DNA of 64,000 nt from Symbiodinium natans (lineage: Eukaryota > Sar > Dinophyceae > Suessiales > Symbiodiniaceae): the NCBI GenBank assembly GCA_905221605.1, contig CAJNDS010000036.1, positions 510,660-574,659 on the forward strand, given 5' to 3'. The translations under genes were made by a program, and so were the position numbers. How positions within the stretch are numbered: the stretch's first letter is position 1; each line of letters opens with the position of its first letter. Below the pieces are notes generated by a model. The model saw only the letters and a list, made by a program, of their open reading frames with translations. It did no database searches and was not told where the DNA came from. Below, one piece after another: positions 1 to 28,470 of the stretch.

Positions 1-147
1 TAGGGTGTAGGGTGTAGGGTGTAGGGTGTAGGGTTTAGGGTTTAGGGTTTAGGGTTTAGGGTTTAGGGTTTAGGGTTTAGGGTTTAGGGTTTAGGGTTTA
101 GGGTTTAGGGTTTAGGGTTTAGGGTTTAGGGTTTAGGGTTTAGGGTG
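1..147. repeat. Interstitial TTTAGGG array with GTGTAGG variant at its edge
   Basis: The window opens with four TAGGGTG variant units followed by about 16 perfect TTTAGGG units. The G-rich strand runs 5' to 3' on +, which is opposite to what a left chromosome terminus would show, so this is read as an internal array. Confidence 0.9.
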
Positions 148-1205
148 TATAAGAGGGATATAAATATTCGGCATCTAACAACTTCATACCCCACTAAGAA
201 CCAGTAGGAGACGGGCATAAGGGGGGTTTAGGAGTTCTAGGGCTTGAGGTTTAAGGGATAAGGGCTCGAGCATACGAGGGCTTTAGGACTGTAGAGTCTT
301 CAGGGCTTAGGGCTTGGGCTGGGCGTTACTTGGGGCTCATGGGTAGATATAAGCAGGGTTAGAAGTACCCCAGAAAAGGTTACAGCCAGTTGTATCCATA
401 TAACCCTACTTATGACCGTACTTACAACTTGGGATGTTCCCCCTGATGCTAAGAGTCCTTAGTAGGGATTATAGTACGCATGATAAAAGGACTGCTAGTA
501 TAAGGGAGAACATCCCAAGTTGTACCCCCAAAGGTTTCCCTCAACGTACTGCAAATATGGCCCTTATACTACCTAAGGGATCTTGAAAAAGCGTCCCCAA
601 ACCCAAGCTAGGGCCGTTGAACACCCCTAGGTAGGCGTTTGGGGGAGTGATATATCCTATACTGAATTTGGAAGACTAGCTAAGAAAATTACAATTCTAG
701 CTGTTTCTTAGGAATCAAACAAAGTACCCCAAAAACTCAAATTATTCCCAACTATCCCTAAACCCGAAACCCTAAACCCTAAACCCTTATTTAACCGTAC
801 GTACAACCTCCAAGTAGGGCGTAAGAGTGGTTCAGGGTGTGGCGAAGCCGCGAAATCCACCGGGCAGCCTTTCCATTGGAGCTTAGATCCGCCCGGTCAC
901 GTAGGGTTTAGGGTTTAGGAATCAGGGTTTAGGGTTACACATCCTCAAACAAAACCCCAAAAACCGTGCTCAGGCTTCAGGGCTCAGGGTTCAGGGAACC
1001 CTGCGCCCCGCTGCCGGAACACCAAATGCTAGAGTGACATCACCCCCTAAGCCCTAAACCCTGAACCCTGAACCCTAAACCCTGAACCCTAAACTGAAAC
1101 CCTAAACCCTAAACCCTAAACCCTAAACCCTAAAACCCTAAACCCTAAACCCTAAACCCTAAACCCTAGACCCTAAACCCTAAACCCTAAACCCTAAACC
1201 CGGGG
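148..1205. other. Degenerate telomere-like intergenic or intronic sequence
   Basis: This stretch holds scattered TTTAGGG and CCCTAAA blocks, one T2 inverted-repeat element (425-522) and a long CCCTAAA array at about 1050-1200. A short GC-rich island at about 838-905 has no recognisable product. No gene is otherwise visible. Confidence 0.6.
425..522. mobile_element. T2-family short inverted-repeat element (MITE-like)
   Basis: The termini ACAACTTGGGATGTTCCCCC and its near-exact reverse complement at 505-522 enclose about 60 bases. Inner parts also pair (AGTCCTT with AAGGACT). The same ends recur at 7156, 7347, 19050, 27339 and 33382, which supports a dispersed family. It has no coding capacity. 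Confidence 0.7.
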
Positions 1206-1280
1206 CAAATCGCAGCCTGGCCGCCGAAAATCGACCACGTTCTCGTGGCCTCTAACCATCATTGAAAGCTTCACCTCCCG
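1206..1280 (-). CDS. Protein-kinase-like exon (partial, isolated)
   Basis: The minus-strand frame reads VKLSMMVRGHENVVDFRR, which resembles the end of the alpha-C helix through beta-4 of eukaryotic protein kinases (pattern E-x-x-L-x-x-x-L-x-G-H-x-N-V-V). It has the flanks seen at other exons here: CCCTAAA on the left (ending about 1200) and TTTAGGG on the right (from about 1303), with a possible AG|GTG acceptor before VKL. The upstream catalytic lysine and downstream HRD/DFG exons were not found; the N gap at 1401-1500 lies on the upstream side. It may be one exon of a kinase gene running off the left of the window, or a decayed fragment. Confidence 0.38.
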
Positions 1281-1303
1281 GCCAGGTTTGCAGGTGCTTG
1301 CTT

Positions 1304-1400
1304 AGGGTTTAGGGTTTAGGGTTTAGGGTTTAGGGTTTAGGGTTTAGGGTTTAGGGTTTAGGGTTTAGGGTTTAGGGTTTAGGGTTTAGGGTTTAGGGTT
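1304..1400. repeat. Perfect TTTAGGG array cut by the gap
   Basis: About 14 perfect heptamers run directly into the N gap, which suggests that the assembly broke inside or beside a repeat. Confidence 0.9.
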
Positions 1401-1500
1401 NNNNNNNNNNNNNNNNNNNNNNNNNNNNNNNNNNNNNNNNNNNNNNNNNNNNNNNNNNNNNNNNNNNNNNNNNNNNNNNNNNNNNNNNNNNNNNNNNNNN
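1401..1500. other. Assembly gap of 100 Ns
   Basis: Exactly 100 Ns, probably a placeholder of unknown true size. It joins a TTTAGGG array to a G-rich repeat block. Confidence 0.99.
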
Positions 1501-1790
1501 CCACACCCAGTCACCCGCCCTGGAAACGGGTGAGGGGAGGGGGGAGGGGGGCAACACAACCACATCCAGTCAACCACATCCAGTCCTAACGGGTGAGGGA
1601 GGGGGGAGGGGGGTGGAGGGGGGGGACAAGAATAAGCTTGCTTGACGCGCTCAACACAACCGCATCCAGTCACCCGCCCTGCAACGGGGGGAGGGGGGGG
1701 GGGGGGGGGGGGGGGGGGAAGGGGGGGGGGGATAAGAATAAGCTTGTTTGACGCCACACACCACACCCAGTCACCCTGGGTCCAGGGTTC
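1501..1790. repeat. Imperfect repeats with CACCCAGTCACCCGCCCT core and long G runs
   Basis: The core recurs at about 1501, 1560, 1659 and 1760, each followed by A/C-CGGGTGAGG and a G-rich stretch; one G run near 1687-1720 is almost uninterrupted. Proline-rich reading frames on the minus strand are simply the C-rich strand translated. Confidence 0.6.
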
Positions 1791-2170
1791 GGGTTTGGAG
1801 GGGTAAAAAAACGACTGTTGTTGCCCGATGCGCCCTGCACGGTCAGCCGGAGTGCTTGGCGTCCACTTGAATGGGGTGACAGGTGGCAGGGGCAGAGAGC
1901 CTGCCGGATGTGGCAGGGACGCGACTTTTCAACCGACAAACACCTCATCCTGTGGCCCTGCCATATTTTAAGACCGAAAGGTGGGCACAAGTGACAGGTC
2001 TGCGTTTTGGCGGGAGGTGGCCCAAAGTGCGGCCCTGCTGTGATTTGAGGCACGTACGCGGGCACAAGTGACCCGCGTAAGGCGGGCACAACTGACCAGC
2101 CTAAAGCGGGCACAAGCGACCGGTCTGCCTTGCCCTACTTGTAACCCCACTTAAAGTCCTTTACGAAGCT
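1791..2170. repeat. Degenerate GCGGGCACAAGTGACC repeats
   Basis: Four copies of a roughly 16-base motif lie at about 1980, 2056, 2081 and 2107, at irregular spacing. Open frames on both strands are short and low in complexity. I see no gene. Confidence 0.5.
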
Positions 2171-3729
2171 GACTATATATAGGGCTTAGGGTCATACTTT
2201 CTTCGTTGGCAGCTGGGCCCGATGGTTGTCGTACTTGTCTTTGCTCTGCCAACGACACTCTTTGCCACTATTTTGGAAGCAAAGACAATTTACAAGACCC
2301 TGCCAAGCGAATTCTCGCAATGCGTTCACTTATACTTCGCTTATTCACCCGGATTAATGGGGCAGCGATATCTTCCTGCACCTTCCTGGGGGGTTCCACA
2401 ATTCAGGGGTATCTAGTGTTTGAGGTTTCGGGTCTAAGCTTCTAGGACCCTAAACCATAAACCCCCAACTTTAGGGATTTCGGACCCCTGACTCGAAACC
2501 CTAAACCCTAAACCCTAAACCCTAAACAATCTGGCTTTGGGGGCTCCGGCCTCCCCCGCGTTTGAGCACGTCATCGTGGCGCGCAGGTCTTTGCTCTTCG
2601 TGGGCGCCTTCCTCGGAGGGTGGAAGTGGGACAGGGCTTAGGGTTTAGGGTTTAGGGTGTAAGGGGAACATCCCAAGGTTTGAGGTTTCAGTTCTCGGGA
2701 TGCTGCCTCGCCTCTCGAGGCAGGATGGGTTTTAGGTCTCGGAAAGACTTTCGGGAACAGGGTTTAGGGCTTAGGGTTTAGGGTTTAGGGTTTAGGCTTT
2801 AGGGTCTAGGGTTAGGTCTTGCAGAGTGACCTTCCGCGGCAGAAGAATGCACATGGCCCCGTAGGGAAGCTTCTGCATGGAGCAAGACTAAGGCACCTAA
2901 ACTCTAGGCCCCAAAACCTAGACCCCTACATTTCGAAACCTCCAGGTTGGGGCTGCAGATAGCTTAATGTGAAATGTAAGCCCCAAGCCATTTTAGGGCT
3001 TAGGGTTTCGCAACCCTCGACCCTCTGAACCCGAAACCTCCCGAAACCTCCCCATACCCTCCAGAACCTGTACTTGAGAGGTTCATGGGCAGTTACAAGT
3101 AGGATTTATACAAGTACTACGCTGAATGGGGTTAGCAACCATTTAACTAAACTAATTTCTCCTGCTTCAAACCCCGGTTTTCAACAACCCATCAACCTCC
3201 AAGCACCTCAATCCTAAACTCTAAGCCCTACACCGTAGTCAAAACCACGCCCCATGAAACCTGAATATGACTCCCCTGATAAAAACCCCTAAAAGAACCC
3301 TTTCAACCCCAAAAACCCGAACAAAGCCCCAGCACTAAACACCTTAGAACAGCCCTTCGTAAACCCTCACCCCTAACCCTAAACCCTAAACCCTGAACCC
3401 TAAACCCTAACCCCTAAACCCTAAGCCCCAAACCCTAAACCCTGAACCCCTAGCAAACGTCAATAATCAAGCCTTGGGGCGCTAGGAGCACCCCCAACTT
3501 CCCAGTCCCCTGCGCCGCGCAGTCGGGTTCCAGGGCCAGAATGCTGGTGCCTGACTTTAGGGTTTAGGGTTTGGGGTTTAGGGGCTAGGGTTTAGGGTTT
3601 AGGGTTTAGGGTTTAGGGTTTAGGGTGTAGGTCTCAGGGGAGTTTTAGGGTTTAGGGCGACTTGAAGATTCATGGGTAGTTATAAGTGCCTGAGGGTTCG
3701 AGAGGGGCCCGAAGGTTCATGGGTAGTTC

Positions 3730-3869
3730 GGGTTTAGGGTTTAGGGTTTAGGGTTTAGGGTTTAGGGTTTAGGGTTTAGGGTTTAGGGTTTCGGGTTTAG
3801 GGTTTAGGGTTTAGGGTTTAGGGTTTAGGGTTTAGGGTTTAGGGTTTAGCGTTTAGGGTTTAGGGTTTA
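3730..3869. repeat. Interstitial TTTAGGG array
   Basis: About 20 heptamers with two single-base variants (TTTCGGG and TTTAGCG). Confidence 0.9.
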
Positions 3870-3880
3870 GACCTCAGGGA

Positions 3881-3991
3881 TACTTGAAGGTTCTGGTGGT
3901 TATAAGTAGGTTATTCGGGGCCTAAATAAGGTTCAAGTTTGAATTACTCAACTGACAACCCTACTTATAGCTACCCCAGGAACCTTCAAAG
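3881..3991. mobile_element. T1-family short inverted-repeat element
   Basis: The left end ACTTGAAGGTTCTGGTGG, then TATAAGTAGG, is mirrored at the right by CCTACTTATAGCTACC and GAACCTTCAA. It is one of more than ten copies in the window with ends of the type ACTTGRAGGTTCATGGG. No coding capacity. Confidence 0.7.
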
Positions 3992-5384
3992 GGAGCGAGA
4001 GGAGGGAGGAGGCTTTGCTTCGGGAGTTACCATCGATTCTCAGAGTTCTTCAAGGACTTTTTGAGGGATTCGGAGGGCTCCGCAGGTTCTTGTTGGATTT
4101 GTTGGGGGGTTCTAGGGTCTAGGGTTCTGAGGGGGGGGGGGGGGGGGGGGGTGGAAGAACTGGGGTTTATGGGGCTTCGAGGGGCTGATGGGGGCTCAGG
4201 GGCATCTTTAGGGTTTAGGGTTTAGGGTTTAGGTTTTAGGGTTTAGGGTTTAGGGTTTAGGGTTTAGGGTGTAGGGCGCAGGTGTAGAGTGTAGGAACGC
4301 TTGTATTTCACACACTTGCCACAGATTTGCATCGCAGTGGTTGTTTTTTTAATTGTGCCCCATCCACTTGCTTGAAGGGTAGAGCTCGACCCGTTTCTAC
4401 TGTTTAAGGAGGTTTAGGGTGTTGAGGGGGTTTAGGAGGTTTCCCGAAGCCCTAAACCCTAAACCCTCAACCCAAAACCCTAAACCCTAACCCCTAAACC
4501 CTAAACCCTACAGCCTAAGGCCTAAAGCCTAAAGCCTAAACCCTAAAGACTAAACCCTAACCCTAAACCCTGACCCCTAGCCCCTAAACTCTAAGCGGCC
4601 CTTGAAAGCCCTTAGACCCTAGAAACCTAAACCCAAGAAACCCTAAACCCTTAAAGCCCTGGCCAAGCCTTCAGGCCCAAAGCTCCTAAACCTCAAGCCA
4701 AAACCCTAAACCCTGACCCTGAACCCTAAACCCCCAGACCCAAACCCCCCTGAAATTCGCTACAGGCTTACAAGGCCTTATTAGGTCGTACAGGGGCTTC
4801 AAGAGTTTTTAGGGCTTTGTAGGGAGTATAGGGTTTAGGGTACCCTAAACCCTAAACCCTTCGGGATTGGGGTTGAGGGTTTAGAGGGAGCCCGGTCTCG
4901 GCCTGTCAGTAGGCAGGGTATAGCGTCGCAGAAAGCCAGGGAGACTTTGTGGCAAACTCCTGGGTTTGGGGTTTAGGGTTTAGGGTTTAGGGTTTACGGT
5001 TTAGGGTTTAGGGTTAAGGGTTCAGGGTTTGGGGTTTGGGGTTTGGGGGACAAGTCTTGGACATCGAGGAGTCAGGGTTCAGGGTTTGCTGCGTTCTTGT
5101 CGGACTTGAGCTACCGCAAAAACCATACTACATTGTTTGAACATACTATTGCCCCATTATGGTAGCACTTGAACATTTTAGGAAAAAACAAAAAAGACGG
5201 TGGTAACTTCATTAAACCCTAACCCCAAATCCCAAACGCCCGAAACCACAAACCCTAAACCCCAAACCCTAAACCTCAAACCCTCAACAGGAGCCCAGCT
5301 CAGTGTTCCAAAGTTGACGAAAAAAGGGGGGGGGGGGTACCCTTCAGGGCATTTCTCTGAAATATGGCCCCTTTTCGGGTACCC

Positions 5385-5389
<5 letters not shown>

Positions 5390-5429
<40 letters not shown>

Positions 5430-5830
5430 CTATAAATAAATAAACGAATAAATAAAAATATATACATATACATATATATATTTGTTTTTTTCGATCGACG
5501 TTTTCTGTATACATATATATATATATATATATACACACACATGTGCTACCACCCCCCCCCCCCCCCTCCCACCCCCCTGTGGCCTTGGAAGATGGTTTGG
5601 GGTGTTTTTGTTTTCTCTTGGTGAGGGGGGGGGGGGAACCATTTTCGCGCATGTACACACATAGATGGGGGGATGGGGGGGGAACAGGGGAGGTGGGGGC
5701 GGGGGGGGGGCGAGGGGGGGGCGAGGGAGGGCGAGATATACACGGATAGAAGATATGTGTACATATATGCATGTATGTATGTATGTACGTACGTATGTAT
5801 GCATGTATGCATGCATGTACGTATAGAAAT
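5390..5830. repeat. Cluster of microsatellites: (TC)n, (TA)n, poly-C/poly-G, (TATG)n
   Basis: (TC)n covers 5390-5430, (TA)n about 5510-5534, a C run is near 5550-5567, G runs are near 5624-5720, and TATG/CATG tetramers fill 5765-5825. The open frames over this block are translations of simple sequence. Confidence 0.9.
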
Positions 5831-6189
5831 ATTATTCTGCTACATTGTATTTTTTAGCCCCGCATTAGAAATAGCATCCCCACAAGGGCATCATCTAGAG
5901 AACCTCGCACGCACGCCCCCCTGAACAATGGGAGCCTGATTTTCCTGCTGCTGTCAAGTGGACGTCGGGGATGGCAAGGGAAAGGGGTGCAGGGCCCAAT
6001 TCCAACGAGTAGGGCCTTGACAACAAGCCTGAATACAGGAATACGAAGCGATTAGGGTTTGTCATCGCCAGCATCACCACAGAGCCACAACACATACAGT
6101 CGCCAATACTCATATCTACGCTCAGCAACAACAGACCTACCTCACGTGGGGCCCCTTACATCCCCCCTCCGCTGCACCCTCCTGGATCC

Positions 6190-6320
6190 GGCTAAACCCT
6201 AAACCCTAAACCCTAAGCCCTAAGCCCTAAGCCCTAAGCCCTAAGCCCTAAACCCTAAACCCTAAACCCTAAACCCTAAACCCTAAACCCTAAACCCTAA
6301 ACCCTAAACCCTAAACCCTA
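6190..6320. repeat. CCCTAAA array with CCCTAAG variant block
   Basis: About 18 units; five consecutive CCCTAAG units sit between perfect CCCTAAA units. Confidence 0.9.
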
Positions 6321-6727
6321 TGCCGGAGTGGCATGCCTCATTCTTCAAGGCTGCCATGCCGAGGGCCCCAGGAGGGGGGGCCCTAGAGGAGAAAAACCAA
6401 GCAGCAGGTTTCAGCTGCAGAAAGCTGAAGATTGGATTGAGGGGTTCGAATTTGATGGCCTGAGGGTTTGGGTAATTCGGGTTTGGGTAATTAGAGTTTA
6501 GGTTTAGGGTTTAGGGTTTAGGGTTTCGGGCTTCGGGTTTCGGGTTTGGGGTTTAGGGTTTAGGCCCCACTTGGGACCATTGCTGCAGGATCTGGGGGCT
6601 TCAGCATCTAAGGCTTCAGGGAGTTGCAGGGTTTAGGGTTTAGGGTTTAGGGCAAACAGTCACTCGAGTAAATGGCAGCTTGAGACTTGAATCGAAACCA
6701 GCCCGCGGCTGGCGGGCTCAGGGCTTG

Positions 6728-6858
6728 TACTTGAAGGTCCAGGGGCAGTTGTAACATAAGAGTCGGGTTACAAGTACCCGAATTACAATCCGTTATAATC
6801 ATAATTAAAGTCACCCTGCCTATAAGCGTACTTTTAACTGCCCCTGAACCTTCAAGTA
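6728..6858. mobile_element. T1-family short inverted-repeat element
   Basis: The ends ACTTGAAGGTCCAGGGGCAG and CTGCCCCTGAACCTTCAAGT are inverted copies about 130 bases apart. Confidence 0.75.
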
Positions 6859-7015
6859 GGGTGTAGGGTCCGGCCAGACTTTGCCAGAGCCCCAAAGCCC
6901 ACACCGTATACAGCCACAAATAGACCCTAAACCCATGAACACTTACGCCCTCAACCCATAAACCCATAAGTCTGTAAGCCCTAAACCCATGAACGCGGGT
7001 GTCCTTCGGCCCTAA

Positions 7016-7130
7016 CCTCGGTAGCCCAGTTCTCATCTTATGATAAGGGCACACTTTTTTTGGTTGGTTACTTTATACGGGCACCCAGAACCCCCCCAAA
7101 AAGGGTAAAGGGCACCACTGGGCTACCGAG
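7016..7130. mobile_element. T3-family short inverted-repeat element
   Basis: The ends CTCGGTAGCCCAGT and ACTGGGCTACCGAG are perfect inverted repeats. Inside are ATGATAAGGG, GGTTACTTTAT, CCCAGAACC and GGGTAAAGGGCACC, all of which recur in the copies at 23490 and 40874. Confidence 0.8.
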
Positions 7131-7133
7131 AAA

Positions 7134-7347
7134 ACCTACGTGATGATGCCATGGTGGGATGTTCCCCCTTATACTAACAGTCCTTCATAGCGATTACAAT
7201 AGGGCCTACTATAATCCCTATTAAGGCCTAAACCCTAAACCCTAAACCGCAAACCCCAAACCCTAAACCCTTAACCCTAACCCCTAAACCTGTTAGAAGA
7301 ACGGAGAACATCCCAACCTAAAGCCTACGTGATGATGCCATGGTGGT
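7134..7347. repeat. T2 element flanked by a repeated 23-base sequence
   Basis: A T2 element with telomere-like filling (about 7156-7316) is flanked by copies of CCTACGTGATGATGCC at 7135 and 7324. A third copy at 8523 overlaps the 3' end of the ankyrin gene. Confidence 0.7.
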
Positions 7348-8516
7348 ATGTTCCCCCTTATCCTAACAGTCCTTCACAGGGATTATAATGGGGGCTATTA
7401 TATTCCCTATTGAGCCCTAAACCCTAAACCCTAAACCCTAAACTTATCTAAATTCAAGAGGAATGCATTGTGTAGAAGTTGAGATGTGTGCAGTGGAGGG
7501 GTTTCTGTGTGCGCGGTGTGTGCGAACAGTGTGTGCGTACGGTACGCGCAGTGTGTGCGTACGGTGCGCGCGAGGTGTGCGTACGCTGCGCGCGGTTTGT
7601 GCGGACAGCACCCGCGGTGTGAGCGTACAGTGCGCGCGGTGTGTGCGCACGGTGCGCGCGGCAAGTGCATGCGTACGGTGCGTGCGGTGTGCGCGTACGG
7701 TGCGCACGGTGTGCACATGTGCGTACGGTGCGCGCGGTGCGTGAGTACAGTGCGCGTGGCGGTGTGCACGTACGGTGTGAGCGGTGTGTGCGTACGGTGT
7801 GCGCGGTGTGTGCGTACGGTGCGCGCAGCCTCGCCGCGTGCACTGCATGCATGTACGCACACTGCGCGCACCGTACGTGCACACTGCGCGAAAAAAAAAC
7901 ACGACCAATTTTGCAAAAAACACGACCAATTTTGCAAAAAACACGACCAATTTTGCAAAAAACACGACCAATTTTGAAAAAGCGTACGGTGTGCAACGGG
8001 TGCGCGCGTGGTGCGCGTACGGTGCACGCAGTGCGTGCGTGCAGTACGCACCCACCCTACGCACACACATGGCGTACCATACGCACACACACCGCGCGTG
8101 CTGTATGCAGACACCGCACGCACCGTACGCACACACCGTACAGACGCGCGCACACACACACACACACACATGTACCGTACGCGTACACCGCACGCACCGC
8201 ACGCACACACCGCGCGCAAAGTATGTTCATACCGCACGTGCTGTACGCAAACACCGCGCGCACCGTACGCACACACCGCGTGCACCGTACGCACACACCG
8301 CGCGCACCGTACGCGCACTCCGCATGCACCGTACGCACACACTGTACGCACACACCGCGCGCAGCGCACGCACCTTAAAAATGACCAACTGTACACCATT
8401 GTACACCCCTATGGCCCCATACGTCACACTATCCATATAAGCCCTATGCCACATTCCTATTGAATTTAGATAACCCTAAACCCTAAACCTGCTATAAGTA
8501 CGGAGAACGTCCCAAC
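7347..8516. mobile_element. T2-family element carrying a nested foldback element
   Basis: The left end TATGTTCCCCCTTATCCTAAC and the right end GGAGAACGTCCCAACC are the two halves of a T2 element, separated by CCCTAAA units and by the foldback element at 7444-8473. The arrangement indicates later insertion of the foldback into the telomere-like centre of the T2 copy. Confidence 0.6.
7444..8473. mobile_element. Foldback-type element with giant inverted arms of a GTGCGTACGGTGCGCGCG repeat
   Basis: Terminal inverted repeats of 22 bases (7444-7465 and 8452-8473, one mismatch) bound the element. The left arm (about 7500-7840) is a tandem array of units like GTGTGTGCGTACGGTGCGCG; the right arm (about 8080-8370) is the reverse complement of that array. 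The arms would form a very long hairpin and are nearly alternating purine/pyrimidine. The core at 7891-7980 has four 21-base direct repeats containing CACGACCAATTTTGC. Long frames run through it on both strands, but they are Arg/Ala/Val/Cys- and Thr/His-rich translations of the repeat and are not called as genes. It is flanked on both sides by CCCTAAA. Confidence 0.8.
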
Positions 8517-8523
8517 CTAAAAC

Positions 8524-26082
<17,559 letters not shown>

Positions 26083-26114
26083 GGCTTCGTTGTTTCGCGG
26101 GGGGGGGGGGGTTA

Positions 26115-26270
26115 GGGTTTAGGGTTTAGGGGGTTTTTAGGGTTTAGGGTTTAGGGTTTAGGGTTTAGGGTTTAGGGTTTAGGGTTTAGGGTTTAGGGTT
26201 TAGGGTTTAGGGTTTAGGGTTTAGGGTTTAGGGTTTAGGGTTTAGGGTTTAGGGTTTAGGGTTTAGGGGG
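26115..26270. repeat. Interstitial TTTAGGG array just upstream of the ankyrin gene start
   Basis: About 20 perfect heptamers begin within 40 bases of the start codon. Confidence 0.9.
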
Positions 26271-27338
26271 GGTAGAGCTTTGGGGCTCGGGGGCTTGGGA
26301 CGTAAGGCTTCGGGGTTTGCCTATGTTGATGGGGTTCCGAGGGTGTTTTGAGGGTTTGGGGATTGAGATATCCGGGCTTCGGGTTCAGGGCTTGGGGTTG
26401 AGGATTTAGGGTTTCGGGCTTAGGGTCTAGGTCCTCGGGTTGAGGGTTTTAGGTTAGGTCTTTTAACTTATGAGGTTGAGTCCGGGTTTCGGGTCAACTT
26501 GGCTTCGACGGCTGCGGCAGACCACCGTGCTGCAGGGACCGGTGGTTTCAGTTGACCTTACGCCCTAAACCCTAAACCCTAAACCCTAAAACCCTACACC
26601 CTTACACCCTAAACTCTGGGACGGGGTCCTTGGCATGGGAGTTCACTTCCCAGGTTCCGGGTTTAGGGTATAGGGTTTAGGGTTCGGGGCTACCCTAAAC
26701 CCTAAAGTCTTACATAGACTGCAGGACAGATGCTCTCGCGGGTCCGAGAGTTTAGAAGCAGATGCGCTGCAGAACCCCTCGAAGGGTGCATATTGGTAGG
26801 GTAGTCCCCCCCGAGGTTGTTTAGGAGAGGGCCCTATCCAGGGTTGTAAGCCCTGAAACAGTTCGAGCTCATGTTTCTCCAAGGCTCGTTTCCCACTGTC
26901 CGGATCAGTGACCTCACATGGGCGGGGCGCAGATCCATAAAAGCAGGACAACCCTAAACCCTGGCAGCTAAACCCTGAACCCTAAACTTTAAGGGGTATA
27001 AGGACGGACCCCTAGAAAGGACCCTTAATCTTATTCCCCTATATCCCCTATATATACCTGATATAAATAACCCCCAAATAACCCCTAAGGCCCCTTGTGA
27101 GGGTCCCTCCTGTAGTCTCTTGAAAACCCTAACAACTGAGCGGGTATTTGCCTACGGCCTTGAGAGGTTCGTCAAGCCGTGTCTTGGGGAGGATGTGAAG
27201 CAACGAAATTTCTATGGGTATATCGCCTACTATAGCATGTAAAGCGGGAGCTTTATGGCTTTTGGGTTTAGGGTTTAGGCTAACGGGCTTAGATCTAAAG
27301 GGCTAACCCTAACGAGTTTGAGACCCGACAGCCTAAAC

Positions 27339-27410
27339 TTGGGTTGTTCCCCCTTTATACCAACAGTCCTTAATGGGGATCAGAGTACCGCTTTTACAAC
27401 CCCTAGTAAG
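27339..27410. mobile_element. T2-family element, left half
   Basis: TTGGGTTGTTCCCCCTTTAT, then CAACAGTCCTTAATGGGG: the left part of a T2 copy; the right half is not evident, and a T1 copy follows at once. Confidence 0.5.
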
Positions 27411-27411
27411 G

Positions 27412-27541
27412 AGGAGATTCATTGGGTAGTTATAAACGGGGTTTTAAGTAAGGCATAACTGGCTACCCTAAACCCTAAACCCTAAACCCTTAGACCTAAA
27501 CCCTTAGAGCCCTACTTATAACTACCCATGAACCTGCAAGC
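27412..27541. mobile_element. T1-family inverted-repeat element with telomere-like centre
   Basis: GATTCATTGGGTAGTTATAA and CTTATAACTACCCATGAACC are inverted; CCCTAAA units sit in the middle of the element. Confidence 0.65.
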
Positions 27542-28389
27542 AGCCTTCGAATTTCACGACAGATGGTCTAAGAATCAACCCCTCAGCTTGTCGGATCGAG
27601 GGGTTTAGGGTTTAGGGTTTAGGGTTTAGGGTTTGGGGTTTAGGGTTTAGGGTTTAGGGTTTAGGGTTTTAGGGTTTAGGGTTTAGGGTTTCGGGTTTCG
27701 GGTTTAGTGTCTACAGCTCAGGGTTTCGGGTCTAGGCTCTAAGGTTTAGGGTTTGTCTCTTCCTCCTCTACCTCCCCCAGCGCGCCCTAAGCTCTAAGCC
27801 CCTAAGGACTCGGGTTCATAGGGTTGCCTAAACCCTGAACCCTGAACCCTAAACCCTAAACCCCACGCTTCAGGAGCGCGTGCCCCTGCAGTCCACGCAG
27901 CTGTGACGACGAGCTTGGGCGGCTCAATGGACACAGTGGGCCTCAGGGTTTGGAGGGGCCTCTCGGCTGTTTCTTAAACCCTAAACCCTGAACCCCAAGC
28001 CCTAAACCCTAAACCCTAAACCCTAAATTCAAAACCCTAAAACCCAAACCCTAAACCCTAAACCCTAAACTAAACCCTAAACCCTCCTAATTACAAGCTT
28101 TAGGGTTCGAAGGTTGAGTGTCTACTGGAAGGTGTCTTCTGGAAGGCTCTTGGGCAGTAGTAGGGTTCTAGGAGCCTCAACATTGGGCTGTGATGCAACA
28201 CACTTACGCTGCTGAGCCTTGAACCCCAAATCCAGGGTTTAGGGTTTAGGGTTCAGGGTTCAGGGTTTAGGGTTTAGGGTTTCGCCCTGCCCAGCGGCAA
28301 CGGCACTCTCGCGGAGGGCGCAGCGCACGCGGACATCCGTGCTTCCTTGGCGGAAGGGTTTAGGGTTTAGGGTTTAAATTTAGGGTTTA

Positions 28390-28470
28390 GGGTTTAGGGT
28401 TTAGGGTTTAGGGTTTAGGGTTTAGGGTTTAGGGTTTAGGGTTTAGGGTTTAGGGTTTAGGGTTTAGGGA
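28390..28470. repeat. Interstitial TTTAGGG array
   Basis: About 12 perfect heptamers. Confidence 0.9.

Larger units (their letters stand above)
2171..7016. other. Gene-poor tract of telomere-like repeats and simple sequence
   Basis: This is mostly TTTAGGG/CCCTAAA and variants. Two GC-rich islands with exon-type flanks (CCCTAAA left, TTTAGGG right) lie at about 2525-2640 and 3470-3560; their frames are open but match nothing I know. Simple-sequence blocks fill 5390-5830. A unique stretch at 5850-6180 shows no convincing frame. Confidence 0.5.

Noticed and set aside
1..150. True chromosome end (left telomere)
   Set aside because: The G-rich strand has the wrong polarity for a left terminus, the array is short and variant, and equal arrays occur throughout the window.
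1386..2113. Proline-rich minus frames near the gap
   Set aside because: They are translations of C runs and of the N gap.
7891..7980. CRISPR-like array
   Set aside because: The four 21-base repeats have no spacers between them, and the setting is eukaryotic.
7431..8440. Several long overlapping open frames (up to 322 codons) on both strands
   Set aside because: They translate the GTGCGTACGG repeat array and its inverse; composition is limited to a few residues, and the frames follow the repeat unit, not a protein.
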